DNA of 64,000 nucleotides from Bacteroidales bacterium (GCA_016285455.1 JAEEQS010000001.1:1-64000), one strand, 5' to 3'. Counted from the stretch's first letter, positions 52,995-62,366 are shown. Program-made: numbers and translations. Notes: generated from the letters alone by a model not told the origin.

Positions 52995-53729
52995 CTATAA
53001 GTTATTGTCTTTGAAAGAGTAGTTGATGTATCTCTTTTTCATCCAGCGATATGCAAAGCAGTCTTTCATTGGGCCGATCAGCCTGTTCCAGACGTTGTAC
53101 TTGGAGACTCCGGCAACTCTCGGGAAATGCCTTACCGGAACCTGCATCATTTTGCCGCCTTCCTGAAGCTGGATTAAAGCAGGGAAGAAGCGGTGCATGC
53201 CGGTGAACATCGGAACCCTCTTTGCGTAATCAGTGTGGAGAATTTTCAGCGGGCATCCGGTATCCGTAGCTCCGTCGTGAGTGAACATCTTGCGGAAACC
53301 GTTGGCAAAGCGGCTCTGGAAATTCTTCCAGGCGGAATCCTTGCGATTGGCCCTGATTCCCATTACCAGCGGGTACTCGTCTGCATAAGGGAGCAGGAGG
53401 TCAAAGTCCTCCGGAGTAGTCTGAAGATCCGCGTCTATGTATCCTACAAGAGGGGAGAAGGTATTGTCGAATCCGGCCTTGATGGCTCCGCTTAGCCCTG
53501 TTCGCTTTTCAAGAGACAGGTAGTAGAAGTTCTTCCTTTTGGAACACTCTTCTTTAATCATTTCCAGAGACTTGTCTGCGCTTCCGTCGTTGACGAAAAG
53601 AACGCAGGCATTTTTGTCTGGCGATGAATTGATGTACTTGTCCAGGGTTTCGGCCAGCCTTGCTATGTTCCCTTCTTCGTTGAACACGGGGGAAATTATT
53701 GTGAATCTGTAGTCAGCGGTCTTGTTCAT
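52995..53729 (-). CDS. GT2 glycosyltransferase, polyprenyl-phosphate sugar synthase type
   Basis: 244 aa. FTIISPVFNEEGNIARLAETLD, VLFVNDGSADKSLEMI, GLSGAIKAGFDNTFSPLVGYIDADLQTTPEDFDLLLPY (the DxD is DAD) and FPRVAGVSKYNVWNR match the DPM1/ArnC/RgtE-like family. There is no C-terminal membrane pair, as in the short soluble type. It would charge undecaprenyl phosphate with a sugar for the ArnT-like enzyme. It is the first gene of the five-gene operon. Confidence 0.93.
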   Translation of the reverse strand: MNKTADYRFTIISPVFNEEGNIARLAETLDKYINSSPDKNACVLFVNDGSADKSLEMIKEECSKRKNFYYLSLEKRTGLSGAIKAGFDNTFSPLVGYIDADLQTTPEDFDLLLPYADEYPLVMGIRANRKDSAWKNFQSRFANGFRKMFTHDGATDTGCPLKILHTDYAKRVPMFTGMHRFFPALIQLQEGGKMMQVPVRHFPRVAGVSKYNVWNRLIGPMKDCFAYRWMKKRYINYSFKDNNL

Positions 53730-53735
53730 AACTCA

Positions 53736-53743
53736 CAAATTTA
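53736..53743 (-). promoter_or_regulatory. -7 promoter box of the glycolipid-alr operon
   Basis: TAAATTTG on the minus strand, ending 6 bases before the GT2 ATG at 53729, implying a leaderless mRNA. Confidence 0.6.
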
Positions 53744-53781
53744 AGAAAATGTTTTTATCCTCCTATCTTAAGAAAAACGAA

Positions 53782-53825
53782 AAAAGGGATGCCAATTTCT
53801 TGGACATCCCCTTTTCTCTTTTTTC
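53782..53825 (-). terminator. hairpin terminator after the Hc1-like gene
   Basis: AAAAGGGATG ... CATCCCCTTTT with T runs on both sides in the respective strands, so it can work in both directions. It lies 12 bases after the Hc1-like stop. Confidence 0.75.
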
Positions 53826-53837
53826 AGATCAGCCAGA

Positions 53838-54014
53838 TTACTTCTTGGCAGCCTCTACAGAAGCCTTTCTGAAGTCCTTCATCAGCTTGCTGATTTCCAA
53901 AGCAGCCTTTCTTGCGCGAGTTCCGGCAGCCTTGTTACCCTTTACGATCTGAGCCTCAGCATCCTTTGTGAAAGCCTCAAACTGAGCCTGAATGTTCTTG
54001 AATAATTTTTCCAT
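53838..54014 (-). CDS. histone H1-like DNA-binding protein (Hc1 type)
   Basis: 58 aa, too short for the ORF track. MEKLFKNIQAQFEAFTKDAEAQIVKGNKAAGTRARKAALEISKLMKDFRKASVEAAKK is a Lys/Ala-rich helical protein of the Hc1-like family that is widespread in Bacteroidota. It probably binds DNA non-specifically. It has its own terminator and an AT-rich upstream region, typical of a strongly expressed single gene. Confidence 0.9.
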   Translation of the reverse strand: MEKLFKNIQAQFEAFTKDAEAQIVKGNKAAGTRARKAALEISKLMKDFRKASVEAAKK

Positions 54015-54107
54015 AATACAAATGTTAAAAATTAATTATTGTGTTACATAGTGTATCAAATTCAATCATAAAAATAGCAATAATTATTAATACGAGCAAA
54101 TAAATCG

Positions 54108-55463
54108 CTATTTCTTTATGTAAGCGCCCTTGAAGGATTCTTTCTGCCTAAGCTCCTTGCCGGAGGATGCCTTGGTGGCCTTTGTTGGCGGAAGTTCAGG
54201 GTAAGTGCCTGTGGCTATGTAAGTCAGGCAGGCCTTGATCAGGTCTTCCTCTCCGCCAAAATCGTGGTACAGGTCATCATACCTTTTGTTCTTTGGAGCT
54301 ATTCCGTTGTCATAATCTGCCTTGCCGTCTGCATTAACGCAGTAGAAGCAAATAGGCAGGAAGGCGTAGTCCACATCTTTTGCCTTGGCCTTCTGAGGAT
54401 AGAGGAATACATACATTCCGTTAGGCTTTCCGTAGGTCTGGCCTCCCACATTCTGAACGTCCATATGTGAACTCAGGCAGTTGACCATACTCTCAGAAGC
54501 GGATGCCGTTCCCTTTCCTGTGAGGATGAACAGCCTGCTAAGGTTCAGGGAATTGCCGGTCCTCTTTATGTTGTAGCTCTTGTCCTCTTTCTTGTTTGCA
54601 AGGTTGTGTGCCAAAGTCACAAACACTTTTCCGTCTGCGGAAGCTGGAGCCAGATAACCGGCTATTTCCGCACAAATGTCCAGATCTCCGCCGCCATTGT
54701 ACCTGAGGTCCAGGATAAGGTCTGTGATGCCCTCTGATTTCATCTGGGTTAAGGTGCTGATGATTTCGTTCTTCATGTTGTTGTTGAAAGAAGTGTAGAG
54801 GATATAGCCGATCTTGGCGCTCTTGGAGAGCTTGTCGCAGTCTGCGGAGGTAAATATTTTGGTCAGTGCAACGGAGTTGCTCTGGTAAGAAGTCTGGTTA
54901 AGGTTCATATCTACCGATGTTCCATCTAGCTTCTTGAAGGTGAAAGAGTTAGAAGCTTTGTAGATTTCATCGTAGAACTGGTCGTTCTTTATTAGAGTGG
55001 CCACATCAGTGCCATTCATCTTAGTCAGTTGCCAGCCCCTTGTGACTCCGGCTTTTGCCAGAGGGGAATTCTTGTCTACATATGCTATATAGACACCATA
55101 GTCATTGAAATAATCTATCGGCTGAATAATATGGAATCCGTATGATGTTGCAATGCCAGTCTCCATAGCGTTGTAGCTCTGCCCGCTCATCATCCAGCTC
55201 CAGCGGTCTTTTGCCACCAGCCAGGAAGTGAAGTAATCGTTTACGCTCTTGTTTTTCATGCTCACAGATGAAGGCATCTGGTCTGCCCAGTAATAATATT
55301 GCTTCATCACCTGCTCCACAAAGGTCTTGACCGCTGTGGAATCCTTGTCCATCTCGTCTTTTGAGCTGTCGCTGTCAAAAATGAAGCAAGAAGAAACCGT
55401 AAATGAAAGAGCCAGCAGTACTGCTGAAAGAACCAGCAAGGAACTCTTGAATAATCTTTTCAT
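54108..55463 (-). CDS. S41-family peptidase, lipoprotein
   Basis: 451 aa from the ATG at 55463 (MKRLFKSSLLVLSAVLLALSFTVSSC); the track's earlier start overlaps the divergent symporter. A PDZ-like region (IAYVDKNSPLAKAGVTRGWQLTKMNGTDV) is followed by the tail-specific protease core with GITDLILDLRYNGGGDLDICAEIAG and LTGKGTASASESMVNCL (catalytic Ser). It is periplasmic or outer-membrane attached. Confidence 0.92.
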   Translation of the reverse strand: MKRLFKSSLLVLSAVLLALSFTVSSCFIFDSDSSKDEMDKDSTAVKTFVEQVMKQYYYWADQMPSSVSMKNKSVNDYFTSWLVAKDRWSWMMSGQSYNAMETGIATSYGFHIIQPIDYFNDYGVYIAYVDKNSPLAKAGVTRGWQLTKMNGTDVATLIKNDQFYDEIYKASNSFTFKKLDGTSVDMNLNQTSYQSNSVALTKIFTSADCDKLSKSAKIGYILYTSFNNNMKNEIISTLTQMKSEGITDLILDLRYNGGGDLDICAEIAGYLAPASADGKVFVTLAHNLANKKEDKSYNIKRTGNSLNLSRLFILTGKGTASASESMVNCLSSHMDVQNVGGQTYGKPNGMYVFLYPQKAKAKDVDYAFLPICFYCVNADGKADYDNGIAPKNKRYDDLYHDFGGEEDLIKACLTYIATGTYPELPPTKATKASSGKELRQKESFKGAYIKK

Positions 55464-55543
55464 AATAATCTGTTTAATCAACCGTTGATATGTCTCTGCA
55501 ATAATGAGACCAGTTTGTAAAGGCAAAAATACATTTTTTTGGT

Positions 55544-55551
55544 TAAATTTG
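55544..55551 (+). promoter_or_regulatory. -7 promoter box of the AGCS symporter
   Basis: TAAATTTG ends 3 bases before the ATG at 55555. Either the mRNA starts on the codon or the true start is the ATG at 55576. Confidence 0.5.
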
Positions 55552-55554
55552 TTG

Positions 55555-57024
55555 ATGGATATATTCACAGCGATTATGGAAGGCAGTTTTGTTTCTCTTT
55601 TGGGCTCCTGGATAAAATGGTTCAGCGATTTTCTCTGGGGATGGCCTCTTATCATTCTTTTGGTGGGAACCCACATATTTTTAACTATTAGATTGAGGTT
55701 TCCTCAGCGATATGTTTTCAAGGCTATCAGGATGTCTTTCAAAAGAGACAAGAACTCTGCCGGAGACGTGAGCCAGTTCGGGGCTTTGACTACGTCTTTG
55801 GCTGCCACAATTGGAACGGGCAATATCATAGGCGTGGCTACTGCCGTTTCTCTGGGAGGTCCGGGAGCCGTGCTTTGGTGCTGGCTGACCGGAGTTCTGG
55901 GTATTGCCACCAAATACAGCGAAGGTTTGCTTGCCATCAAATATCGAGTCAAGACAGCCAAGGGCACTATGCTAGGCGGCCCTATGTACGCTCTGGAGAG
56001 AGGTGTAAAGAGCAAATTCCTGGCAGTCCTGTTCTGCATTCTGGCTGCGCTTGCCGCCTTTGGAATCGGTGACCTTGTTCAGTCCAATGCCATTTCCACA
56101 CTTCTGGATCACGAGGGCCTTTTCGGGCCGAACTTTACCGGTATTCCTAAGCACTGGACCGGTCTTGCGGTTGCTTTCCTGGTTATGCTGGTGACCTTCT
56201 TCGGCATCAAGGGCATTGCCAGAGTATGCGGCTTTCTGGTTCCGTTTATGGCCATATTCTACGTGCTGGGCTGCCTGGTTATCCTCGGAATGAACTGGAG
56301 CGTTCTCGGAGACACCATTTCTCTGATAGTCAATTCCGCTTTCACTGCAAAGGCCGGAGTGGGGGGAATGGCTGGCTTCACCGTTATGATGGCGTGCCGC
56401 TACGGTATTGCCAGAGGCCTTTTCTCCAACGAGTCCGGTATGGGTTCGGCTCCTATAGCCGCCGCTGCTGCTCAGACAAAGAATCCTGTAAGGCAGGCTC
56501 TGGTTTCTTCTACAGGCACCTTCTGGGATACTGTAATCGTATGCGCCCTCACCGGCCTTGTGCTTGTTTCCAGCATCTGTACCAATCCGGAGATAGACTA
56601 CGAAGACGGCGCCAAGCTCACCCAGCTGGCTTTTGACCAGATTCCTTATGTTGGTTCCATAGTCCTTACCGTAAGCCTTGCCACCTTTGCATTCTCAACA
56701 ATCCTCGGCTGGAGTTACTACGCTGAGCGCAGTGTGGAATACCTGGCTGGCAGAAGAACAGTATTCTTCTACAGAATTGTTTGGATTGTACTGGTTTACA
56801 TTGGAGCCGTAATGAATTTGGAAATGGTATGGAACTTTGCAGACATACTCAACGGCCTGATGGCTGTTCCAAATATAATCTCCCTGCTGCTGCTTAGCGG
56901 CGTGCTTGTGCGAGAAACCAGAAAATACCTCTGGAGCCGCCAGCTCGACAAAGAATCTGATGAAGAGATACCAATCCTCACCGGCCGGAGAGCCGCCCGC
57001 GCAGATCTCACGGAAGACAGGTAA
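55555..57024 (+). CDS. sodium:alanine symporter family (AGCS) transporter
   Basis: 489 aa from the ATG at 55555; the ATG at 55576 is an alternative because the promoter lies so close. About 11 membrane segments. GDVSQFGALTTSLAATIGTGNIIGVATAVSLGGPGAVLWCWLTGVLGIATKYSEGLLAIKYR and SNESGMGSAPIAAAAAQTKNPVRQALVSSTGTFWDT are AGCS signatures. It takes up alanine or glycine with sodium. Confidence 0.96.
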   Translation: MDIFTAIMEGSFVSLLGSWIKWFSDFLWGWPLIILLVGTHIFLTIRLRFPQRYVFKAIRMSFKRDKNSAGDVSQFGALTTSLAATIGTGNIIGVATAVSLGGPGAVLWCWLTGVLGIATKYSEGLLAIKYRVKTAKGTMLGGPMYALERGVKSKFLAVLFCILAALAAFGIGDLVQSNAISTLLDHEGLFGPNFTGIPKHWTGLAVAFLVMLVTFFGIKGIARVCGFLVPFMAIFYVLGCLVILGMNWSVLGDTISLIVNSAFTAKAGVGGMAGFTVMMACRYGIARGLFSNESGMGSAPIAAAAAQTKNPVRQALVSSTGTFWDTVIVCALTGLVLVSSICTNPEIDYEDGAKLTQLAFDQIPYVGSIVLTVSLATFAFSTILGWSYYAERSVEYLAGRRTVFFYRIVWIVLVYIGAVMNLEMVWNFADILNGLMAVPNIISLLLLSGVLVRETRKYLWSRQLDKESDEEIPILTGRRAARADLTEDR

Positions 57025-57083
57025 TTTCCGCACGGTTTTTGTATATTGCAAACGTTTAGAATTTGAAAATATAGATTATTGAT

Positions 57084-57566
57084 ATGAAAAAGTTCCGTTT
57101 GATTTCAGCATTTCTGCTCATTGCGGCAGTTCCAGTTTTGTTCTCTTGCTCAAAGAAATCTTCGTCAAATGAAGAGGACCAGACAGAGACTTTCCAGACC
57201 ATAAATGCAAAATTCTTTTACGGCAATTCTTCTGCAGCGCCTGAAAACATAGTTATGGGAGTAGGCAATTCCATTACGCTCTATGTAGGAAACGGCTCAA
57301 CCAAGGAAGTATTCAACGGTGCCGTAAAATGGACATCAACTGGTTCCGGAACCCTGGATCTTTCAGCAGTTCAGAAGACGTCAGCCCAGGCAGCCCCGAA
57401 TACAAAGGCTGGATATAATTATAGCTCCACATCCGCCACGACCAGCGCTAATACTATTTTAAGAGCAACAGCCAAGGCAGATGGATTAGTGTCTCTGACG
57501 GCAAAAGACGCAGCTGGAAACTCCAAGGTCCTGATGATAACTATCTATCCAAAGGACTCCGAATAA
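57084..57566 (+). CDS. Ig-like (Big_2-type) lipoprotein
   Basis: 160 aa. Lipobox PVLFSC at residue 24. The mature part is one bacterial Ig-like domain: NAKFFYGNSSAAPENIVMGVGNSITLYVGNGSTKEVFNGAVKWTSTGSGTLDLS ... ILRATAKADGLVSLTAKDAAGNSKVLMITIYPKD. Such single-domain surface lipoproteins are common; the ligand is unknown. Its stop is 3 bases from the convergent DPP III gene. Confidence 0.8.
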   Translation: MKKFRLISAFLLIAAVPVLFSCSKKSSSNEEDQTETFQTINAKFFYGNSSAAPENIVMGVGNSITLYVGNGSTKEVFNGAVKWTSTGSGTLDLSAVQKTSAQAAPNTKAGYNYSSTSATTSANTILRATAKADGLVSLTAKDAAGNSKVLMITIYPKDSE

Positions 57567-57569
57567 CCT

Positions 57570-59579
57570 TTATTCAAAGGAGTATTTCTTGCCGTACTCC
57601 ATCATTTGCTTGAGATAGTCGTCGTTGTATACAATCTTGTAGTCTACAACTTTTCCCTTCTTCTCAACAGGAACAATGTCCGGGTTGATAAAACCCTTGT
57701 AAGGCTTGAGGTTCAAACCGGCATAGCGCTCTAGCACTTCCTTGTGGAGTTCAGGATCAATGTCCACGGCGTAGGTCTCTATGAGTTTCTTTCCGGCCTT
57801 GTAGTCTCCTTCTGACTTGATTCTCTGGATTTCAGCAAGGAGCTCTCCGAACAGGCCGCGGAGCTTTTCGAAATCGTTGATGACAAAATAGGTCTTGCCG
57901 TCTCTGGTCTTCTTCTCGATTACATTGTCTGCCTTTCCGTGTTCGTATGCCCACTCTGCTACAAGCTTGCGGTTCTGCATATGAGCCTCGGTGTTCTTCT
58001 TGCCGAGCTCAATGCGGGTGAACTGGGTGAAAAGGCCGTTGCGGATGTAGGTCATATACTCTGCCTTGTAGGCATCATTGTCCGGGAGAAGCCCCATCTC
58101 AACCAGCTTAGGATCTGCCAGATAGTAGAGGGCAAAGAGGTCTGCCCTGGCTTCCTCCAGCGCGGAGTTGAATTCCTTGAGGGCATTTTCCTGAACATTT
58201 GGAAGCAGCTGGCCGGATGCGTGGCCAAGGCACTCGTGAAGGTCTGTGTGAAGGTTGTCGGTCATAGTGCCGTACTTCTTGCACATATCAATCTCGTCCT
58301 GGTCCCAGGCGAACTCGGTGAGGATACTCTTAGGTGATTCGTTGGCGGCCTTGTCGTATGCCTCGGTGATGTTGTTGATGGTAACGCTCTTGGAGCCGTA
58401 TTCCTTCCTGATCCAGTTGGCGTTAGGCAGGTTGATGCCGATAGGGGTGGAAGGGTAGCAGGCGCCGCCCAGAGCAGTAACATTTATAACCTTGGCGCTT
58501 ACGCCCTTCACGTTCTCCTTCTTGAAACGCTTGTCCACAGGGGAGTTGTCCTCAAACCACTGGGCCTGGGAACTGATGGCCTCAGTCCTCTTGCTGGCTC
58601 CCAGATCCTTGAAGTTGGCTATGCCTTCCCAGGTGGCCTTTCTTCCCAGAGGGTCGTCGTAGTCCTCAATGAAGCCGTTAGTGAAGTCCACAACCTTGGC
58701 TCCGTCATCCACCCACTGGATGTTGTAAGCATCCCAGTCGCGGAGATCGCCTGTGGTATAGTACTTTATCAGAAGCTCAACAGTCTTCTTCTGGCCTTCG
58801 GTTTCAGCAAAATCCTTAGCCTTTTCCAGGTTCTCAATAATCTTCTCTATAGACTTGGAGTAGAGTCCGCCCACTTTCCAAACCTGCTCTGCGATGGTTC
58901 CGTCTTCGTTCTTTACGAGCTTGGAATTCAGGCCGTAGGAGATAGGATGCGGATCATTCGGGTCTTCCATCTTGTCATAGAAGTCGTTGACCTCCTTCTG
59001 AGTCAGGTTTCCTTCGTAGAAGTTTACGGCGGAGTTTGCAACCATATCCACGCGGCTGTCGTTGCACCTTCTCATCGGGAGTATCCAGGTCTCGTACATC
59101 ACAGGCAGAAGCTCCTCGCAGAGATCTCCCTGTTCTGTCTGCTCCATAAGGCTCCTGAAATACTCAGGCGGGCAAGCCGGATAGAACTTGTCCTCAGCAT
59201 AGTGGTGGTATATTCCGTTGGAGAAGAAAACTCTCTTGGCGTAAACCAGAAAGTCCTGGTAGTCTTTGCATTCCTTGTCTCCCTTGTATTCGTCTATGAT
59301 TTTTTCTATGACCTTGCGGATGCGCAGGTTGTACTTTCCCATCTGGTCGAACACAATGTCTCGCCCGCACTTTGCGGCCTCTGAAACGTAGTAGAGGAAG
59401 GCCTTGTTCTCAAAGCTCAGCGAATCCCAGTCTGGAATCTGGTAGCGCAGAATCTGAAGGTCTGCAAATTCATCCACGATGTATGTAAAAGGCTTGTCGT
59501 TCTCAGCCTTCTTTTCATTGGTGCAGCCTGCGGCAAGCGCTGCTGCAAAGATTGTCAGCATAATAGTCAGCTTTTTCAT
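57570..59579 (-). CDS. dipeptidyl peptidase III (M49), lipoprotein
   Basis: 669 aa. The lipobox LAAGC is at residue 19. The M49 zinc motif is HECLGH (in DNLHTDLHECLGHASGQLLP) and the second ligand segment is EEARADLFALYYLADP. Family members cleave dipeptides from N-termini of short peptides; Bacteroides members are known. Export as a lipoprotein suggests work on peptides in the periplasm or outside. Confidence 0.95.
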   Translation of the reverse strand: MKKLTIMLTIFAAALAAGCTNEKKAENDKPFTYIVDEFADLQILRYQIPDWDSLSFENKAFLYYVSEAAKCGRDIVFDQMGKYNLRIRKVIEKIIDEYKGDKECKDYQDFLVYAKRVFFSNGIYHHYAEDKFYPACPPEYFRSLMEQTEQGDLCEELLPVMYETWILPMRRCNDSRVDMVANSAVNFYEGNLTQKEVNDFYDKMEDPNDPHPISYGLNSKLVKNEDGTIAEQVWKVGGLYSKSIEKIIENLEKAKDFAETEGQKKTVELLIKYYTTGDLRDWDAYNIQWVDDGAKVVDFTNGFIEDYDDPLGRKATWEGIANFKDLGASKRTEAISSQAQWFEDNSPVDKRFKKENVKGVSAKVINVTALGGACYPSTPIGINLPNANWIRKEYGSKSVTINNITEAYDKAANESPKSILTEFAWDQDEIDMCKKYGTMTDNLHTDLHECLGHASGQLLPNVQENALKEFNSALEEARADLFALYYLADPKLVEMGLLPDNDAYKAEYMTYIRNGLFTQFTRIELGKKNTEAHMQNRKLVAEWAYEHGKADNVIEKKTRDGKTYFVINDFEKLRGLFGELLAEIQRIKSEGDYKAGKKLIETYAVDIDPELHKEVLERYAGLNLKPYKGFINPDIVPVEKKGKVVDYKIVYNDDYLKQMMEYGKKYSFE

Positions 59580-59597
59580 ATAATGTCAATATTATTC

Positions 59598-60176
59598 TCA
59601 GAATTGGTTTGCCTGGTAGTTGTCATTGTCACTGATGTTCTCGTCGTCTGTTTTGCCGTGGAAGATATCGCGGATCTTGTCTATCACAAGGCCTACGTAG
59701 TGCAGCGGGTTGAGCATTTTCTTCAGCATCTGGTATTCAAGGGCTATGTCTTCTTCCTTGTCGCGGATTTCGGTTTCCACAAACTGCTGCTTGAGGTTAA
59801 GTTCCTTCATTCCGGAGAGTTTGCCGTCGCCGAGGAGCATTCCGGTGTAGAACCTGGCCATCTGGTTGGCAAACAGCTTCTTTCTCAGCAGCCAGATAAT
59901 AATGCCCAAGACTAGCACTATTCCTCCGGCACAGAGGAAGCCCAAAGCGTTGCTGCCGAACAGGTCGCCGAGGAAAAAGCCTCCGGCAATGCAGAGCATT
60001 ATCAGCACAATGCTTCCGGTCAGAAGGAGTATTGTGGTTACGATTACACGGTTTGAGATGACAGACATTGTTTCTGCGCCTTTGAGGGCGGCTCTGTCTA
60101 CCTGCATATACAGGTACTTTCGGATAGAAGATCCCAGACCTTCATCCATCGGCTTTGAAAAATTGCTCTTTTCCAT
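59598..60176 (-). CDS. phage-holin-family membrane protein
   Basis: 192 aa from the ATG at 60176 (MEKSNFSKPMDEGLGSSIRKYLYMQVDRAALKGAETMS). Two membrane segments (RVIVTTILLLTGSIVLIMLCIAGGFFLGDLF and ALGFLCAGGIVLVLGIIIWLLRKKLF) and a charged coiled C-terminus match the holin-X/YqjE-like superfamily. No phage genes are nearby, so it is a chromosomal envelope protein rather than a lysis holin. Confidence 0.82.
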   Translation of the reverse strand: MEKSNFSKPMDEGLGSSIRKYLYMQVDRAALKGAETMSVISNRVIVTTILLLTGSIVLIMLCIAGGFFLGDLFGSNALGFLCAGGIVLVLGIIIWLLRKKLFANQMARFYTGMLLGDGKLSGMKELNLKQQFVETEIRDKEEDIALEYQMLKKMLNPLHYVGLVIDKIRDIFHGKTDDENISDNDNYQANQF

Positions 60177-60199
60177 TGTCTTTATAATTGTCGGGAGTT

Positions 60200-60207
60200 C
60201 AAATGTA
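60200..60207 (-). promoter_or_regulatory. -7 promoter box of the holin-like gene
   Basis: TACATTTG on the minus strand, 23 bases before the ATG at 60176. Confidence 0.5.
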
Positions 60208-60264
60208 GTAAAAATGCAGAAATGCTCGTTTGGCACGGAAAGTGCGGAATAAGGAATAAAATTG

Positions 60265-60272
60265 TAATTTTG
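60265..60272 (+). promoter_or_regulatory. -7 promoter box of the C11 peptidase gene
   Basis: TAATTTTG, 30 bases before the ATG at 60303. Confidence 0.5.
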
Positions 60273-60302
60273 CCCGTTGAGGTTGATTATTGAAGTCAGT
60301 TT

Positions 60303-61595
60303 ATGAAGTTTATAAGACATTTAGCCGTTTGCCTTGCAGCTTTTGTGGCTGTATTCCAGTCTTGTTCCAAAGTGGAGCCTAAGGATGTGGTTTTTGAGGA
60401 GAAGGAAAAGACCATTCTGCTGTACTTTGCATCTCACAACAATCTGTCTACAGATGCGGCTACTAATATCAGCAAGATAATCTCCGGCTATGTTCCTTCC
60501 GATGGATACATTGTTATGTACTGCAATAACTTCGACCTCCAGACAAGGCAGATGAAGGATACTCTCCCTGTTCTTGTGAACGTGTACAAAGACAAGAAGG
60601 GAGCGGTTCAGATAGATACCATCTACAAATTCCCATACCAGAATTCCTGCACCAAGAACGCAATGAAGTCTGTGATAAATATCACCAAGACCATATGTCC
60701 TGCAAAAGAATACGGACTGGTACTCTGGTCGCACGGAACTGGATGGCTTCCTGCCGGATACTACACGCTGGATCCTTCAACATCCTCTGATGAGGGCAAG
60801 CGTATGGCCGCATTTGCCCCTGCTGGAAACACCTTTGGAAGAGCCAATGCTCCGCGTCAGAGCGGCCAGACCCTGTTCCCTGAGCCAGAAGGCGGCGTTG
60901 ACCCCTATGCCCATATGGTCAAGTCTTTTGGCAGCGAGCTGGGTGTGGAGATGTCTGTTTTCGACATTCAGGAAGCCATCGGTGACACTCATTTTGATTT
61001 CATTGCCCTGGACGCCTGCCTGATGGGAGGAATAGAGATTGCCTATCAGCTCAAGGATTGCTGCGACTATGTGATTTCCTCTCCTGCAGAAATCCTTACA
61101 GACAGCTTCCCTTATGACAAGGTCATAGAGAGGATGTTCAACAAAGACTATGCGGGAGTGGCAAAGGACTTCTACGATTACTACAATGCCCAGAGCGGGG
61201 AGTACAGGTCAGCAACCATCTCCACCGTCAAGTGCTCTGAACTGGAAGCCGTGGCAGACGAAGCAGCCAAACTATTTGCAGTCCATCGCTCAGACATTTC
61301 TTCTTTGGACGTTACCAAAGTTCAACGATATTTCAGGTTCAACGATCACTGGTTCTACGATTTCAAGGACTACTTAGATAATCTCTGCGGAACTTCAGAG
61401 ACCACTGCCCTGGGCGAGGCCCTTCAGAAGGCCGTCATAGCAAAATACACTACAGGCCAGATGATTAGCCTTATCATTGATCCGGCTAAGTTCTCCGGCC
61501 TGAGCAGTTACATAAACAATCCGGTGGAAGCAACTCTTACCACCTACTATCAGAAATACGCCTGGAACGAAAAGGTCCAGATGATAGTTCCGTAG
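60303..61595 (+). CDS. clostripain-family (C11) cysteine peptidase, lipoprotein
   Basis: 430 aa. Lipobox VFQSC at residue 21. Catalytic His in YGLVLWSHGTGWLP and Cys in FDFIALDACLMGGIEIAYQLKD, both preceded by the expected strands. Bacteroidota C11 peptidases are usually secreted or surface-bound and cut after basic residues. The substrate here is unknown. Confidence 0.93.
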   Translation: MKFIRHLAVCLAAFVAVFQSCSKVEPKDVVFEEKEKTILLYFASHNNLSTDAATNISKIISGYVPSDGYIVMYCNNFDLQTRQMKDTLPVLVNVYKDKKGAVQIDTIYKFPYQNSCTKNAMKSVINITKTICPAKEYGLVLWSHGTGWLPAGYYTLDPSTSSDEGKRMAAFAPAGNTFGRANAPRQSGQTLFPEPEGGVDPYAHMVKSFGSELGVEMSVFDIQEAIGDTHFDFIALDACLMGGIEIAYQLKDCCDYVISSPAEILTDSFPYDKVIERMFNKDYAGVAKDFYDYYNAQSGEYRSATISTVKCSELEAVADEAAKLFAVHRSDISSLDVTKVQRYFRFNDHWFYDFKDYLDNLCGTSETTALGEALQKAVIAKYTTGQMISLIIDPAKFSGLSSYINNPVEATLTTYYQKYAWNEKVQMIVP

Positions 61596-61600
61596 CCCCT

Positions 61601-62155
61601 TTACTTCTTGAAGAAGCGGTTGTAGAGACCCTCAAAGCCCTGTCCGTGGCGAGCCTCGTCTTTGCACATCTCGTGAACGGTGTCGTGGATGGCATCGTAG
61701 TTGAGCTTCTTGGCCTTGGTGGCAATGTCTTTCTTGCCGGCGCATGCGCCTCTTTCGGCTTCGATTCTCTTCTCTAGGTTGGTCTTGGTATCCCAAACCA
61801 TCTCGCCGAGGAGCTCGCAGAATCTTGCTGCGTGGTCTGCCTCTTCCAGAGCATATCTTCTGAAAGCTTCTCCGATTTCAGGATATCCTTCGCGGTGTGC
61901 CTGGCGGCTCATTGCCAGATACATTCCAACTTCTGTGCACTCGCCGATGAAGTTAGCCTTCAGGCCTTCCCATATTTCAGGGTCGCAGCCCTTGGCAACG
62001 CCGATAACGTGCTCGTCTGCCCAGGCCTTCTTGTTTTCTTCCTCAACAACCTCAACGAATTTCTCTCTTGGCTGCTTGCACTGAGGGCATCTCTCAGGAG
62101 GTTCCGGTCCTTCGTGGATATATCCACAAACTGTACATCTGAATTTCTTAATCAT
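61601..62155 (-). CDS. reverse rubrerythrin
   Basis: 184 aa. The rubredoxin domain is at the N-terminus ([21 protein letters not shown]), and the ferritin-like di-iron domain follows ([47 protein letters not shown] and [17 protein letters not shown]), the reverse of classical rubrerythrin. It reduces hydrogen peroxide and protects anaerobes from oxygen. Confidence 0.95.
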   Translation of the reverse strand: MIKKFRCTVCGYIHEGPEPPERCPQCKQPREKFVEVVEEENKKAWADEHVIGVAKGCDPEIWEGLKANFIGECTEVGMYLAMSRQAHREGYPEIGEAFRRYALEEADHAARFCELLGEMVWDTKTNLEKRIEAERGACAGKKDIATKAKKLNYDAIHDTVHEMCKDEARHGQGFEGLYNRFFKK

Positions 62156-62318
62156 AAAGGTATTGTCTAAAAGGTTAATAAATCTTCTTTACTGCACTTG
62201 TCTATGCAGTAAGTCAAAGATAAACATTTTCGCCGTAGAAACAAACAAGAAGAAACTCTTTGAAGAAGGGCCATTTCCGAAAAAGCATCGCTGAGTTTTG
62301 AGAAACGGAGATTTTGTT

Positions 62319-62326
62319 TATCTTTG
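62319..62326 (+). promoter_or_regulatory. promoter of rplY (-33 TTTG, -7 TATCTTTG)
   Basis: TATCTTTG with TTTG 18 bases upstream (62297-62300), the best -33/-7 pair in the window. It implies a leader of about 80 bases. Confidence 0.65.
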
Positions 62327-62330
62327 CGCC

Positions 62331-62366
62331 GCATTTCGCCCGACGGGTTCGGGCTCGGTGCAATGG
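62331..62366 (+). promoter_or_regulatory. structured leader of rplY
   Basis: GCCCGA-CGGGT-TCGGGC (62338-62354) is a perfect 6-bp stem. Around it, CCGCATT can pair with AATGGGG (one mismatch), giving a long hairpin with an internal loop. It lies in the predicted 5' leader, so it is a candidate autogenous control site for L25. Confidence 0.5.

Noticed and set aside
59598-60176. Holin-like gene as a sign of a prophage
   Set aside because: No lysin, capsid, tail or integrase genes are nearby; this superfamily includes chromosomal envelope proteins.
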